Shown: positions 17,304-25,918 of the stretch, one piece after another
Layout of the letters: every line of letters starts with the position of its first letter
Numbering within the stretch: position 1 is the first letter of the stretch
Assembly: GCF_008000755.1 (NCBI RefSeq)
Contig: NZ_CP041690.1
Coordinates: 3,994,001 to 4,058,000, forward strand
Length of the DNA stretch: 64,000 nt
Origin: Youhaiella tibetensis
GTDB lineage: Bacteria > Pseudomonadota > Alphaproteobacteria > Rhizobiales > Devosiaceae
Direction: 5' to 3'
Notes under the pieces: generated by a model
Databases searched by the model: none
What the model saw: only the letters and a program-made list of their open reading frames with translations
What the model was told of the DNA's origin: nothing
Translations under genes and position numbers: made by a program

Positions 17304-18900
17304 CGGCCGCCCTGCCGATCGTGAAGCCCTCCACGATCCGGTCGAGATCTCCCGCCTGCGCCTCGGTCTGCTCGATAGCGGCGTTGGTCTGCTCGACCAG
17401 AGCCGCGTTGTGCTGGGTGATCTCGTCGAGCTGGCGCACCGCCGCCGAAACCTCCGAGATCGCCGACGCCTGATCGCGGCTGGCGCGCGCGATTTCGATC
17501 ATCGCCTCGCTGTTGGCCTTGATGGTTTCGAGCATGCTCGAAAGCGTCTGGGTGGCGTCCGCCACCAGCCGGGCGCCGGCTTCGACGTCGCGCCCCGACC
17601 GCTCGATCAACCCCCCGATCTCGGCCGCCGCTTCGGCCGCCGACTGCGCCAGACGGCGGACTTCGACCGCCACCACCGCAAAGCCGCTCCCCGCCTCGCC
17701 GGCCCGCGCTGCCTCGACCGAGGCGTTGAGCGCCAGAAGGTTGGTCTGGAAGGCGATGCCCTCCATGGTCTCGACGATGGTGGCGATTTGCGCCGACGAT
17801 TGCGTGATCTTCTCCATCGCCGCCGTCGCTGATCGCATCACCTCGTTACCCGCTTCCGCCCGGCGCGAAGCGAGCTCGGCCTTGACGCCGGCTTCCTCGG
17901 CGCGCCGGGCGTTTTCGGCGACCGTGCCCGCCACCTGTTCGATGGCCGCCGAAGCCTCTTCGATCGTCGACGCCTGGCGCGAGGTGCGCCGCGAGAGATC
18001 ATTGGTGCCCACGAGGATTTCGGAGGTCGCGGTACGCACCGCGCTCGAAGTCGCCCGCAATTCGCCGACGATCGACGATAGCCTGTCCCCTACCGCGTTG
18101 ACGTCGGCCTGCAGGGTCGCGAACGCGCCCTTGTAGTCACCGCCCATACGTTGCGTCAGGTCGGCGCGTGCCATCGAGGCGAGTACCGCCGTGGTCGCCG
18201 ATATCCCCGATTCCACCCCCGCCATGAGGTTGTTGACCGAGCCGGCCAGACGCGCAATCTCCCCGCCGGCATCGCTGATCGAAACGCGGCCCGAAAAATC
18301 CCCCATCTCGGCCGCCGACACCACGCGCCCGATCTCCTGGTTGAGCTCGGCCGTCTGGGCACTGATGCGGTCGAAATAGGTGCTGACGGCAATATCGATA
18401 TCGATGAGCACCGCCTTGACCAGGGCGGAGAGGGATGCGGCGAGCGCCTCCTGCTCGGCCTCTGCCTTCCTGGCCCACCCCGGCGCCCACCCGGCGCGAC
18501 GCTTCGAGAACCCGCGGACGACCCCGCCCAGCAGCGTCTCGATGATCAGCCCGTACCCGCCGATATACCACCGGGGCGCCAGCCCGATCCGCGCATGGAC
18601 ATTACCCACCACATTGGCGCTGGCGAAGTAATCCGCATCCAGCGCCCCGCGCGCGATGGCGCTCCAGTGGCGCCCCTGGCGCTGGCGCGCATGCTCGAGC
18701 TGGGCGGGGCCCGAGAAGTGGTGCGCCACGTCCGAAACCGTGGCGATCTTCTGGTAGAAGCCGACCAGGGCATGCGGCAAGTGCTCCTGGAGCAGCGGCT
18801 CGATAGCGCGGATGCGCCCCAGCGCCGCCTCGTCCAGTCCGATGAATTGCAGCCGCTCAGCGAGCGCGGCTGGGGAAGTGATGGTCTCGGAGGCAGTCAT
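17293..18900 (-). CDS. Globin-coupled methyl-accepting chemotaxis protein (HemAT-like)
   Basis: 535 residues, soluble: no transmembrane helix is visible. Residues 1-170 form a globin-coupled-sensor domain; His102 in NVHARIGLAPRWYIGGYG sits in the family's proximal heme-ligand motif. A HAMP-like linker (about 190-260) precedes a methyl-accepting signalling domain whose hairpin tip reads FQTNLLALNASVEAARAGEAGSGFAVVA. It should sense oxygen (or another heme ligand) and signal to CheA/CheW in the cytoplasm. No che genes are adjacent. A 14-bp palindrome lies in the gap to the divergent Crp-type gene. Confidence 0.88.
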   Translation of the reverse strand: MTASETITSPAALAERLQFIGLDEAALGRIRAIEPLLQEHLPHALVGFYQKIATVSDVAHHFSGPAQLEHARQRQGRHWSAIARGALDADYFASANVVGNVHARIGLAPRWYIGGYGLIIETLLGGVVRGFSKRRAGWAPGWARKAEAEQEALAASLSALVKAVLIDIDIAVSTYFDRISAQTAELNQEIGRVVSAAEMGDFSGRVSISDAGGEIARLAGSVNNLMAGVESGISATTAVLASMARADLTQRMGGDYKGAFATLQADVNAVGDRLSSIVGELRATSSAVRTATSEILVGTNDLSRRTSRQASTIEEASAAIEQVAGTVAENARRAEEAGVKAELASRRAEAGNEVMRSATAAMEKITQSSAQIATIVETMEGIAFQTNLLALNASVEAARAGEAGSGFAVVAVEVRRLAQSAAEAAAEIGGLIERSGRDVEAGARLVADATQTLSSMLETIKANSEAMIEIARASRDQASAISEVSAAVRQLDEITQHNAALVEQTNAAIEQTEAQAGDLDRIVEGFTIGRAAVRL

Positions 18901-19006
18901 CGTAACGCTTTCTCTGGTTTCGGCGCCCAGCCGGCCGCAACCCGCGCCCTATGCGCGGGCGGCCGGGCGCCCAGGCGATTGGTCGAGAAGTCTAGAAAAC
19001 GACAAA

Positions 19007-19020
19007 GTACGGTACCGTAC
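19007..19020. promoter_or_regulatory. Perfect palindrome between the chemoreceptor and Crp-type gene
   Basis: GTACGGTACCGTAC, 14 bp, perfect, in an AT-rich patch about 75 bp upstream of the Crp-type start and 107 bp upstream of the chemoreceptor start. Its position between divergent genes suggests a regulator site; it does not look like a Crp/Fnr box (TTGAT or TGTGA). Confidence 0.45.
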
Positions 19021-19095
19021 ATATATTTAGGTTAACTGTGGACTAACGCCGAAACCGGTTCGACCGGCCCGGGTGCTGGACTAAGCCTTGGGCGT

Positions 19096-19806
19096 ATGGG
19101 AACCTTGCCACTCTCGGACCGCCCCGTTTTCAACCGCGTCATCCTGGCCCTGCGGCCGGAGGCGCAGGCCTTTATCGCCTCGCGCGTCGAGACCAGGGCG
19201 ATCGAGGCGGGGATGGTCCTCAAGGAGGAAAACGAACCCCTCACCCATGCGATCTTCCCCCAGCTCGGCATCCTTTCGATGATGGCCGAGATGAGGGACG
19301 GACGGACCGTGGAGAAGGCCTCGATCGGCAATGAGGGCTTTGTCGGCTTCACCTACCTGATGGGCGGTTCCTCGGCCGTCTCGCGCACGGTCGTGCAGGT
19401 CTCGGGCTACGCCTCCTGGCTCTCGATCGAGGATCTCGAAGAAGCCATGTCGCGCTTCGTCTGCTTTCGCGAAGCCATGCTGCGCTATGCCAAGGCGCTG
19501 ATCGTCCAACTGATGGAAACGGTAGCCTGCAACAGCCTGCATACCGCCGAGCAGCGCGTCAGCGGCTGGCTGTTGATGGCGAACGACCGAATGCAGGGCG
19601 GCTCCTTCAACCTGACCCAGGAAGCGCTGGGCCGCGCCCTGGCGCTACGCCGCGCCACCATCTCGGAGATTTCCTCGGACCTTTTGCGCGACGGGGCCAT
19701 TTCCTATTCGCGCGGCCAGGTGACGGTGCTCGATCGCGACCGGCTCCATGCGCATGCCTGCGAATGCTACGACCGCATCGCCAGCGCCCAGCTCCCGCCC
19801 GGCTAG
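19096..19806 (+). CDS. Crp/Fnr family transcriptional regulator
   Basis: 236 residues. The N-terminal cyclic-nucleotide-like beta roll (about 20-140) is followed by a dimerisation helix and a C-terminal winged helix (NLTQEALGRALALRRATISEISSDL as recognition region). No N-terminal Cys cluster is present, so it is not an FNR-type oxygen sensor. The roll lacks the clear RxS cAMP-pocket motif of CRP, and resembles the many small rhizobial Crp-type regulators of unknown ligand. It faces the globin-coupled chemoreceptor across a 195-bp gap. Confidence 0.83.
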   Translation: MGTLPLSDRPVFNRVILALRPEAQAFIASRVETRAIEAGMVLKEENEPLTHAIFPQLGILSMMAEMRDGRTVEKASIGNEGFVGFTYLMGGSSAVSRTVVQVSGYASWLSIEDLEEAMSRFVCFREAMLRYAKALIVQLMETVACNSLHTAEQRVSGWLLMANDRMQGGSFNLTQEALGRALALRRATISEISSDLLRDGAISYSRGQVTVLDRDRLHAHACECYDRIASAQLPPG

Positions 19807-19939
19807 GCCTCCCCGAGGAAAGGGCTCCTCACTCGAATCTCTGGATGGCCGCCTCTGGCAAGGCGAGCGCATTCGAAGGCGCGTCTGGAATGACCTGCCG
19901 GACGCAGGAAGAGATGAGACGATGAGCGTTGAGAGGAAG

Positions 19940-20029
19940 TGGCGGAGAGAGAGGGATTCGAACCCCCGATAGAGTTGCCCCTATGCCGCATTTCGAGTGC
20001 GGTGCATTCAACCACTCTGCCATCTCTCC
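19940..20029 (-). tRNA. tRNA-Ser (anticodon CGA)
   Basis: The minus strand gives a 90-nt class II tRNA with encoded CCA. The acceptor arms GGAGAGA and TCTCTCC pair fully. The D-arm region is GCAGAGTGGTTGAATGC; the anticodon stem CCGCA/TGCGG encloses loop CTCGAAA with anticodon CGA; a long variable arm follows, then the T-loop GGTTCGAATCC. It reads UCG serine codons. I see no integrase or att duplication beside it. Confidence 0.96.
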
Positions 20030-20125
20030 GCGAGACGCTTGTTCCCGCGCTGGGTGCACGGGTGGTCGACAGGATCGGGCTTATGGCATAGCAAAGGCCG
20101 GCCTGCAACACCCAATCCCAGCAAA

Positions 20126-20545
20126 ATGGACAGGTCTTTGTCCCAACCGCTTTTCGTCTATGGAACACTGATGGATGGCGACATGCGCCGCGCCGTGCTG
20201 GGGCGCGAAACGGCGCTGTTCCGGGCCGAGGCGCCGGGCTTCCGGACGGTGTTCTTTCCCGGGCGCGTCTACCCCGCCCTCATCGCCACTGAGGGCGCGA
20301 GCGCCGTTGGATTTCTCCTCGACGGCCTCACCTCCGGCGACTTCGACGCGCTCGATCGCTACGAAGAGGACGAATACGAACGCCGGCCGATCGAGGTGCT
20401 GGAGGGCACCCATCGCCTTCTTGCGCAAACCTATTGGCCGCTGGCGTCCATCCCTGCCGATTCGCTTCCCTGGATGCTCGAGGACTGGCAACGGAACCAC
20501 AAGGTGCGCGCCCTTGTTGAGGCGTTCGAAGTTCACAGCCGTTAG
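20126..20545 (+). CDS. Gamma-glutamylcyclotransferase (AIG2/GGCT-like) family protein
   Basis: 139 residues from MDRSLSQPLFVYGTLMDGDM; YGTLMDG is the signature substrate loop of the GGCT/AIG2 fold. DALDRYEEDEYERRPIEV carries the conserved glutamate and the strand that follows it. These small enzymes release 5-oxoproline from gamma-glutamyl amines or peptides, but many bacterial members have no known substrate. The gene stands alone: the tRNA-Ser gene is upstream on the other strand and the MBL-fold pair begins 89 bp downstream. Earlier in-frame codons overlap the tRNA and were rejected. Confidence 0.8.
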   Translation: MDRSLSQPLFVYGTLMDGDMRRAVLGRETALFRAEAPGFRTVFFPGRVYPALIATEGASAVGFLLDGLTSGDFDALDRYEEDEYERRPIEVLEGTHRLLAQTYWPLASIPADSLPWMLEDWQRNHKVRALVEAFEVHSR

Positions 20546-20634
20546 CCGCATGCGTTCACAAGCGCTTGCACGCCTTGATCACGCGCGCTTCCTCACGTCA
20601 CTGTGAGCCCATGCAAGCAAGGGAGACACGCAAA

Positions 20635-21399
20635 ATGACCCAACGTCGTTCTGTCATCGCCGGACTGGCTGCACTTCCCCTCATCGGCCTGCTGCCTCGC
20701 GGCATGGCTTTCGTCCAGGCTGCGGCCCTGGGCGGGGACACGCTCGCTACCGCCTCGGGCGATGTCACCATCCATCCCATCCATCACGCCAGCCTCATCA
20801 TCGCCTGGGGCGACCAGGTGGTCTATGTCGATCCGGTCGGCGGCCCGTCGCTTTACCAGGACCTTCCTTCGCCCACGGCCATCCTCATCACCCATGCCCA
20901 TGGCGACCATTTCGATCCGCCTACGCTCGAAGGCATCGTGGGTGACGCCACCATCCTCACCACCGACCAGGTGCTCGGCAAACTGCCGGCAGGCCTCAAG
21001 GACAAGGCCAGCGCCGCCGCCAATGGCGATAGCGTCGATTTTGCCGGCATCAAGCTCGAGGTGGTCCCGGCCTACAACACCACCCAGGATCGGTTGCAGT
21101 ATCATCCCAAGGGCGTGGGGAACGGCTACATCCTCAATATTGGGGACAAGCGCGTCTACGTCGCCGGCGACACCGAGGACATTCCCGAGATGCGCGCCCT
21201 CACCAATATCGATATGGCATTCATTCCAATGAACCTGCCCTATACGATGGACATCAACCACGCGGCCGACGCCATCAAGGCGTTCAAGCCCAAGATCGTC
21301 TACCCCTACCACTACCAGGGCACGAAAGTGGAAGACCTGCCCGCCCTGGTCGGCGATGCCGCCGAGGTCCGCCTGCGCGACTGGTACAAGGAGTCCTGA
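20635..21399 (+). CDS. Exported MBL-fold metallo-hydrolase (Tat-like signal)
   Basis: 254 residues from MTQRRSVIAG; GGGAG lies 11 bases upstream. The start has twin arginines followed by a hydrophobic core and a small-residue cleavage region near residue 30-32, which suggests Tat export with metals already bound. The UlaG/COG2220-type core shows THAHGDHFD (about residue 87), then NTTQDRLQYHPKGVGNGY and a VAGDTED metal site, ending YPYHYQG. It is followed directly by a second, leaderless MBL gene that shares most motifs. The substrate is not known. Confidence 0.8.
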   Translation: MTQRRSVIAGLAALPLIGLLPRGMAFVQAAALGGDTLATASGDVTIHPIHHASLIIAWGDQVVYVDPVGGPSLYQDLPSPTAILITHAHGDHFDPPTLEGIVGDATILTTDQVLGKLPAGLKDKASAAANGDSVDFAGIKLEVVPAYNTTQDRLQYHPKGVGNGYILNIGDKRVYVAGDTEDIPEMRALTNIDMAFIPMNLPYTMDINHAADAIKAFKPKIVYPYHYQGTKVEDLPALVGDAAEVRLRDWYKES

Positions 21400-22086
21400 A
21401 TGCAACAAGCCGATATCCTCGCAAGCTCGGCCGGCGACATCACCATCACGCCGGTCCACCACGCCAGCCTGGTGCTCGGCTTTGATGGGCTCACCGTCTA
21501 TCTCGACCCGGTCGGCAGCCCGGACCGCTATTCGGACCTGCCGCGCCCCGACCTCGTGCTCCTTACCCACGAGCACGGCGACCACCTGAGCCCGGAAACC
21601 CTGGCGGCCCTGGTCGGACCGCAAACCCGCCTCATCGGCGCCAGGGTGGCGATCGAAAAGCTCGATGGCGCGCTGGCCGACAAGGCGGAGATCATCTCCC
21701 ATGGCGAGACGGTCGACATCGACGGCCTGGGCATCACGGCGGTGCCCGCCGAAAATATCTCGCCCGAAAAACTCAAATACCACCCGCCAGGGGTCGGCAA
21801 CGGCTACCTGCTGCGCTTCGGCGGCAAGACCATCTATGTCTCCGGCGACACCGAGGACACGGCCGAGATGCGCGCGCTCACCGATATTGCGGTGGCGTTC
21901 CTGCCCATGAATCAGCCTTATACGATGACCGGCCAGCAGGCCGCCGACGCCGTGCGCGCTTTCCGCCCGCAAGTGGTCTACCCTTTCCACTACCTGGGCG
22001 GCGCCGAGAACGAGGTTTTCGCCACCGAGCTCCTGGGCGAGCCGGGCATCGAAGTGCGCCAGCGCGATTGGTACGTGGAGGACTGA
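21400..22086 (+). CDS. Cytoplasmic MBL-fold metallo-hydrolase, paralogue of the upstream gene
   Basis: 228 residues; the ATG follows the previous stop codon immediately. Motifs mirror the upstream protein: THEHGDHLS, KYHPPGVGNGYLL, VSGDTEDTAEMRAL, PMNQPYTM and YPFHYLGG. There is no signal peptide. The two clearly arose by tandem duplication and then lost or gained the leader. Co-translation is likely. Function is unassigned; related COG2220 proteins hydrolyse lactones or phosphodiesters. Confidence 0.8.
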   Translation: MQQADILASSAGDITITPVHHASLVLGFDGLTVYLDPVGSPDRYSDLPRPDLVLLTHEHGDHLSPETLAALVGPQTRLIGARVAIEKLDGALADKAEIISHGETVDIDGLGITAVPAENISPEKLKYHPPGVGNGYLLRFGGKTIYVSGDTEDTAEMRALTDIAVAFLPMNQPYTMTGQQAADAVRAFRPQVVYPFHYLGGAENEVFATELLGEPGIEVRQRDWYVED

Positions 22087-22104
22087 CCGCCCCCCGAGCC
22101 TCAC

Positions 22105-22133
22105 TTGACTCTTGGGGCGTTTGCCGCGATAAG
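22105..22133 (+). promoter_or_regulatory. Probable promoter of the rplU operon
   Basis: TTGACT at 22105-22110 and GATAAG at 22128-22133 are separated by 17 bp, a good match to the housekeeping alphaproteobacterial pattern. It lies about 180 bp upstream of rplU, leaving a long leader with several GC-rich stems (for example around 22196-22260). The leader could mediate ribosomal-protein feedback, but no known motif is recognised. Confidence 0.5.
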
Positions 22134-22313
22134 CCCATCCGAATTGCGTGCGGGGCAACCCGTGCGCTTTTTGAACTTGAAACCGCTGCTTGAGGCCGCC
22201 GGCCGGATGCAAATCCGGCAAGACGATCCGAAGTCCGCAGGAAGGCGTTTGGCCTGCGGCGCCGCAAAGCGCGAAAAAGGGACCGGAGCTATTGCTGTTC
22301 CGGCATGTGAACA

Positions 22314-22859
22314 ATGACTTTCGCAGTCATCAAGACTGGCGGCAAGCAGTACAAGGTTGCCGCAAACGACGTTCTCAAGGTCGAAAAGCTCGACGCTGAA
22401 GCCGGCACCATCGTGACCTTCGACCAGGTCCTCATGGTTGGCGACACCGTCGGCGCCCCGATCGTGGAAGGCGCGCTCGTCGCCGCCGAGCTGATCGAGA
22501 CCCGCAAGTCGAAGACCGTTATCGTCTTCAAGAAGAACCGTCGCCACAATTACCGCCGTCGCAACGGCCATCGTCAGCTGCTCTCGACCGTGCGGATCAC
22601 CGAGATCCTCACTGGCGGTGCCAAGCCGACGATCGCTGCCAAGCCGGCCAAGGCCGCTGCTGCCACCGAGACCGTGACCGAAGCCAAGCCGGCCAAGAAG
22701 GCCGCCGCCAAGGCCGAGGCCCCGGCCGCAGAGGCCAAGGCTCCGGCCAAGAAGGCTGCGCCCAAGAAGGCCGCTGCCGAAACGACTGAAACCGAGGCCA
22801 AGGCCCCGGCCAAGAAGGCTCCGGCCAAGAAGGCCGCCCCGAAGGCCGACAAGGAATAA
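22314..22859 (+). CDS. rplU: 50S ribosomal protein bL21 with long Ala/Lys-rich tail
   Basis: 181 residues. Residues 1-102 are a complete bL21: [22 protein letters not shown], and the [16 protein letters not shown] rRNA-binding stretch. The remaining ~79 residues are low-complexity Ala/Lys/Pro/Glu (repeated [12 protein letters not shown]). Usual bL21 is about 100 residues; alphaproteobacterial forms often carry such tails. First gene of the block rplU-rpmA, with obgE further along, the classic arrangement. The gap to rpmA is 12 bp. Confidence 0.97.
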   Translation: MTFAVIKTGGKQYKVAANDVLKVEKLDAEAGTIVTFDQVLMVGDTVGAPIVEGALVAAELIETRKSKTVIVFKKNRRHNYRRRNGHRQLLSTVRITEILTGGAKPTIAAKPAKAAAATETVTEAKPAKKAAAKAEAPAAEAKAPAKKAAPKKAAAETTETEAKAPAKKAPAKKAAPKADKE

Positions 22860-22871
22860 GGACGAACTCAG

Positions 22872-23138
22872 ATGGCACATAAGAAAGCAGGCGGTTCATC
22901 CCGCAACGGTCGCGATACCGCTGGCCGCCGTCTCGGCGTCAAGAAGTTCGGTGGTGAAGCTGTCATCGCCGGCAACATCCTGGTCCGCCAGCGCGGCACC
23001 AAATGGCATCCGGGTACCGGCGTGGGCCTGGGCAAGGATCACACGATCTATGCCCTGGTGGACGGCACCGTCACCTTCCGCACCCGCGCCAATTCGAAAG
23101 TCTTCGTGTCGGTCCAACCGGCAGAAGCAGCTGAATAA
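22872..23138 (+). CDS. rpmA: 50S ribosomal protein bL27
   Basis: 88 residues. The N-terminus [20 protein letters not shown] reaches the peptidyl-transferase centre in the ribosome and is unprocessed-type (no cleaved leader as in Firmicutes). [21 protein letters not shown] is the conserved core. Length is standard. It directly follows rplU and is followed by a strong hairpin terminator at 23223-23254, so part of the transcription probably ends before the acetyltransferase genes. Confidence 0.97.
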   Translation: MAHKKAGGSSRNGRDTAGRRLGVKKFGGEAVIAGNILVRQRGTKWHPGTGVGLGKDHTIYALVDGTVTFRTRANSKVFVSVQPAEAAE

Positions 23139-23222
23139 CCCGGTGAGGACGCTGCGTACCCTGCCGGAGATCGATCCCCGGCAAGGCGCGCGATAGCCCA
23201 ACGCGGCCAGAAAAATCCGAAA

Positions 23223-23254
23223 GGGGAATCGGTCTTCCGGTTCCCCTTTTGCTT
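23223..23254 (+). terminator. Rho-independent terminator after rpmA
   Basis: GGGGAATCGG pairs with CCGGTTCCCC (one G-U pair) around a TCTT loop and is followed by TTTTGCTTTT. It ends 14 bp before the preferred start of the next gene, so readthrough or a new promoter is needed for the downstream acetyltransferases. Confidence 0.85.
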
Positions 23255-23267
23255 TTGGATGGTTGAA

Positions 23268-23816
23268 ATGAGTGGGATCGACCTCAAGACTGCCCTGCCG
23301 CTGCGGATAGAGACCGAGCGGCTCACCCTGAGGCCGCCGATGCGTGCGGACGTGTTCGACCTGGTGGACCAGGCCAACAATCCCCGTATCGCCCGCATGC
23401 TCAAGCGCATGCCGCACCCCTATACCAAGGCCGACGCCATCGGTTTTGTCGACATCACCGCCCAGCGCGAAGCCGAGCGCGCCTATGTGGTCACCATGAA
23501 GCGCGGCACTCTGGTGGGAGTGGCCAGTTTCATGTTCGCCCACGGGCATCCACCCGAGATCGGCTACTGGTTCGGCGAATATTACTGGGGCCGCGGCTTC
23601 GCCACCGAGGTGGTCAGGGCAATGGTCTGCACCGCCCACGATACCGGCCATTTTCCGGTAATCTGCGCCCAGGCCCTGGCCCACAACTACGCCTCGGCCC
23701 GCGTCCTTGAAAAGGCCGGCTTCGGGCGCACCCATACGAGCGTGGACGCCGAAGGCGTCACCAAGGGCAAGTCCGTCATTCACTTCCGGCTGGAGAAAGC
23801 GGAGGAGGCAGCATGA
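23268..23816 (+). CDS. GNAT acetyltransferase, RimJ/RimL-like (first of three)
   Basis: 182 residues from the ATG at 23268, which has GGATGG upstream; an ATG at 23259 adds three residues and has no ribosome-binding site. TERLTLRPP is the RimJ/L-type start; GYWFGEYYWGRGFATEVVRAM is the acetyl-CoA-binding motif A, and NYASARVLEKAGFG the motif B. Such proteins acetylate protein N-termini, amino groups or antibiotics. Location between ribosomal-protein genes and obgE hints at a translation-related target; this is inference. It overlaps the next GNAT gene by 4 bp. Confidence 0.82.
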   Translation: MSGIDLKTALPLRIETERLTLRPPMRADVFDLVDQANNPRIARMLKRMPHPYTKADAIGFVDITAQREAERAYVVTMKRGTLVGVASFMFAHGHPPEIGYWFGEYYWGRGFATEVVRAMVCTAHDTGHFPVICAQALAHNYASARVLEKAGFGRTHTSVDAEGVTKGKSVIHFRLEKAEEAA

Positions 23817-24337
23817 GCGAAGTTCTCAAGACCGAGCGGCTCGTCTTGCGTCCCCAGGCGGCGCGAGACGCGGATGCCATTGTAGCTGGATTGTCCAATT
23901 TCGAGGTGGCCAAGTGGTTGCCCCTGGTTCCCTATCCCTATACCCCGGCAGGTGCCGCCGAATGGCTGGCTCAACTGCCCGACGCGCCTCACGCCGGCAA
24001 GGCGATCTTTACGATCGAACTGCCCGGCACGGGCATGATCGGCACCGTCAGCATCGCCGCCGAACTCGGCTACTGGCTGGCGCAGCCCCATTGGGGGCGC
24101 GGCTACATGACCGAGGCCGCCCAGGCCTTGCTGCGCTGGTATTTCGCACAGCCCGAATGTGCTGACGAGGTGCTCTCGAGCGCCGATGCCGACAATGCAG
24201 GATCGCGGTCGGTGCAACGCAAGCTCGGCTTCGTCGAGACTATCCGCGAGACGCGTTTCTCCAAGTCCCTCAACGCTCAATACGAATGGGTCGGCACCGC
24301 CCTGACCCGCGCCGCCTTCGAGGAGCGTTTCCGATGA
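23813..24337 (+). CDS. GNAT acetyltransferase, RimJ/RimL-like (second of three)
   Basis: 174 residues. [19 protein letters not shown] at the start, [22 protein letters not shown] as acetyl-CoA motif, and [13 protein letters not shown] near the end. More similar to the third copy (both have [18 protein letters not shown]) than to the first. Both ends overlap neighbours by 4 bp (ATGA), so the three are translationally coupled. The target is not known. Confidence 0.82.
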   Translation: MSEVLKTERLVLRPQAARDADAIVAGLSNFEVAKWLPLVPYPYTPAGAAEWLAQLPDAPHAGKAIFTIELPGTGMIGTVSIAAELGYWLAQPHWGRGYMTEAAQALLRWYFAQPECADEVLSSADADNAGSRSVQRKLGFVETIRETRFSKSLNAQYEWVGTALTRAAFEERFR

Positions 24338-24873
24338 AGGCCACGCTCAACACAGAGCGCTTGATCCTGCGCCTGCCCGAGGTCGGCGATGCCGAGCGGA
24401 TCGCGTTCTATCTCAACAATCTGGCGGTCTCGGGCAACCTGGCGCGCGTACCCCACCCCTATTTCCTGGGCGACGCAAAGGCCTGGCTGCGCACGCGGCG
24501 CGACGACCTGCCGCCAGAGGAAACCAACTTCACCATCGAAGTGCCCGGCCAGGGGCTGGCGGGCGCCGTCGGCTACCATATCGGGCTGGGCGGACAGCCG
24601 GTGATCGGCTATTGGCTGGGCCAGCCCTTCTGGGGGCGCGGCTACATGACCGAGGCTGCCCGCGCCGCGCTCGACTGGTATTTCGCCGTCACCGATGCCG
24701 ACCGTATTCTCTCGGGCGTCTTCGAATTCAACATCGCCTCGCTCAACGTGCAAAAGAAGCTCGGATTTACCGAGATCGGCCGTTCCTCCATGCATTGCCT
24801 TGCGCGCAACGCCGAGGTGCGCCATATCGACACCGAACTCACGCGAAAAGCGTGGATTGGACAGCAACGATGA
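24334..24873 (+). CDS. GNAT acetyltransferase, RimJ/RimL-like (third of three)
   Basis: 179 residues from [19 protein letters not shown]. Motif A is [19 protein letters not shown]; motif B is [17 protein letters not shown]. Its stop overlaps the obgE start (ATGA), tying its translation to the essential GTPase gene. A recent duplicate of the second GNAT by motif identity. GNAT genes at this position are seen in other Rhizobiales as far as I recall, but three in a row is more than I expect. Confidence 0.82.
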   Translation: MKATLNTERLILRLPEVGDAERIAFYLNNLAVSGNLARVPHPYFLGDAKAWLRTRRDDLPPEETNFTIEVPGQGLAGAVGYHIGLGGQPVIGYWLGQPFWGRGYMTEAARAALDWYFAVTDADRILSGVFEFNIASLNVQKKLGFTEIGRSSMHCLARNAEVRHIDTELTRKAWIGQQR

Positions 24874-25913
24874 AATTTCTCGACCAGGCCAAGATTTATA
24901 TCCGCTCCGGCGACGGCGGCGGCGGCTCCGTCTCTTTCCTGCGCGAAAAATTCGTCGAATTCGGTGGCCCGAACGGCGGTAACGGCGGACGCGGCGGCGA
25001 CGTCGTCGTCGAATGCGTCGACGGCCTCAATACGCTCATCGACTATCGCTACCAGCAGCACTTCAAGGCCAAGACCGGCACCCATGGCATGGGCAAGAAC
25101 CGCACCGGCGCCAATGGCGCCGACGTGGTGCTGCGCGTGCCCGTCGGCACGCAGATCTTCGAGGACGACAACGAAACCCTCATCGCCGACATGACCGAGG
25201 TCGGCCAGCGCGTCGTGCTGCTCTCGGGCGGCAATGGCGGGTTCGGCAACGCCCATTTCAAGACCTCGTCCAACCAGGCCCCGCGCCATGCCAATCCCGG
25301 CCAGGAAGGCACGGAAAAATGGATCTGGCTGCGCCTCAAGCTCATCGCCGATGCAGGCCTTGTCGGTCAGCCCAACGCCGGCAAGTCGACATTCCTGGCC
25401 GCGGTCTCGGCCGCCAAGCCCAAGATCGCCGACTACCCCTTCACCACCCTCCATCCCAACCTGGGTGTGGTCAAGATCGGCGAGCGCGACTTCGTCCTGG
25501 CCGATATTCCCGGGTTGATCGAGGGCGCCCATGAGGGCATCGGGATCGGCGACCGCTTCCTGGGCCACATCGAGCGCTGCAACGTGCTCATCCACCTGAT
25601 CGACGGCACCCAGGACGACGTCAAATCCGTCTACAAGGGCATCCGCAACGAGCTCTTCCTCTATGACGAGCTGCTCGCCGAAAAGCCCGAACTGGTGGTG
25701 CTCAACAAGATCGACGCCATCCCCGAGGACGAGGCCAAGGAAAAGCTCAAGACCTTGAAGCGCATTTCCAAGGCGCCGGTCTTCGGGATTTCCGCGGCAA
25801 CCCACCAAGGCATGGACGCCGTGCTCTACGCCGTCGTCGACGTCATCGACCGGACCAGGGCCGAACGCGAGGAAGCGGCGCGCCGGGCCATCGAGCCGAA
25901 CTGGGCGCCGTAA
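24870..25913 (+). CDS. obgE: Obg/CgtA GTPase
   Basis: 347 residues from [20 protein letters not shown]. The Gly-rich Obg fold covers residues 1-158 ([14 protein letters not shown]). The G domain follows, with G1 GQPNAGKST at 166, switch region [11 protein letters not shown]3 [12 protein letters not shown], and G4 NKID. It is an essential ribosome-assembly and stress GTPase of the cytoplasm. The C-terminal variable domain is short. Gene order with rplU and rpmA is the widely conserved one; proB begins 5 bp downstream. Confidence 0.97.
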   Translation: MKFLDQAKIYIRSGDGGGGSVSFLREKFVEFGGPNGGNGGRGGDVVVECVDGLNTLIDYRYQQHFKAKTGTHGMGKNRTGANGADVVLRVPVGTQIFEDDNETLIADMTEVGQRVVLLSGGNGGFGNAHFKTSSNQAPRHANPGQEGTEKWIWLRLKLIADAGLVGQPNAGKSTFLAAVSAAKPKIADYPFTTLHPNLGVVKIGERDFVLADIPGLIEGAHEGIGIGDRFLGHIERCNVLIHLIDGTQDDVKSVYKGIRNELFLYDELLAEKPELVVLNKIDAIPEDEAKEKLKTLKRISKAPVFGISAATHQGMDAVLYAVVDVIDRTRAEREEAARRAIEPNWAP

Positions 25914-25918
25914 AGCAA

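Noticed and set aside
19940-20125. Integration site at tRNA-Ser
   Set aside because: No integrase, no duplicated tRNA end and no composition change beside it.
20593-22314. 573-codon minus-strand frame across both MBL genes
   Set aside because: Antisense artefact of GC-rich coding sequence with no recognised motif.
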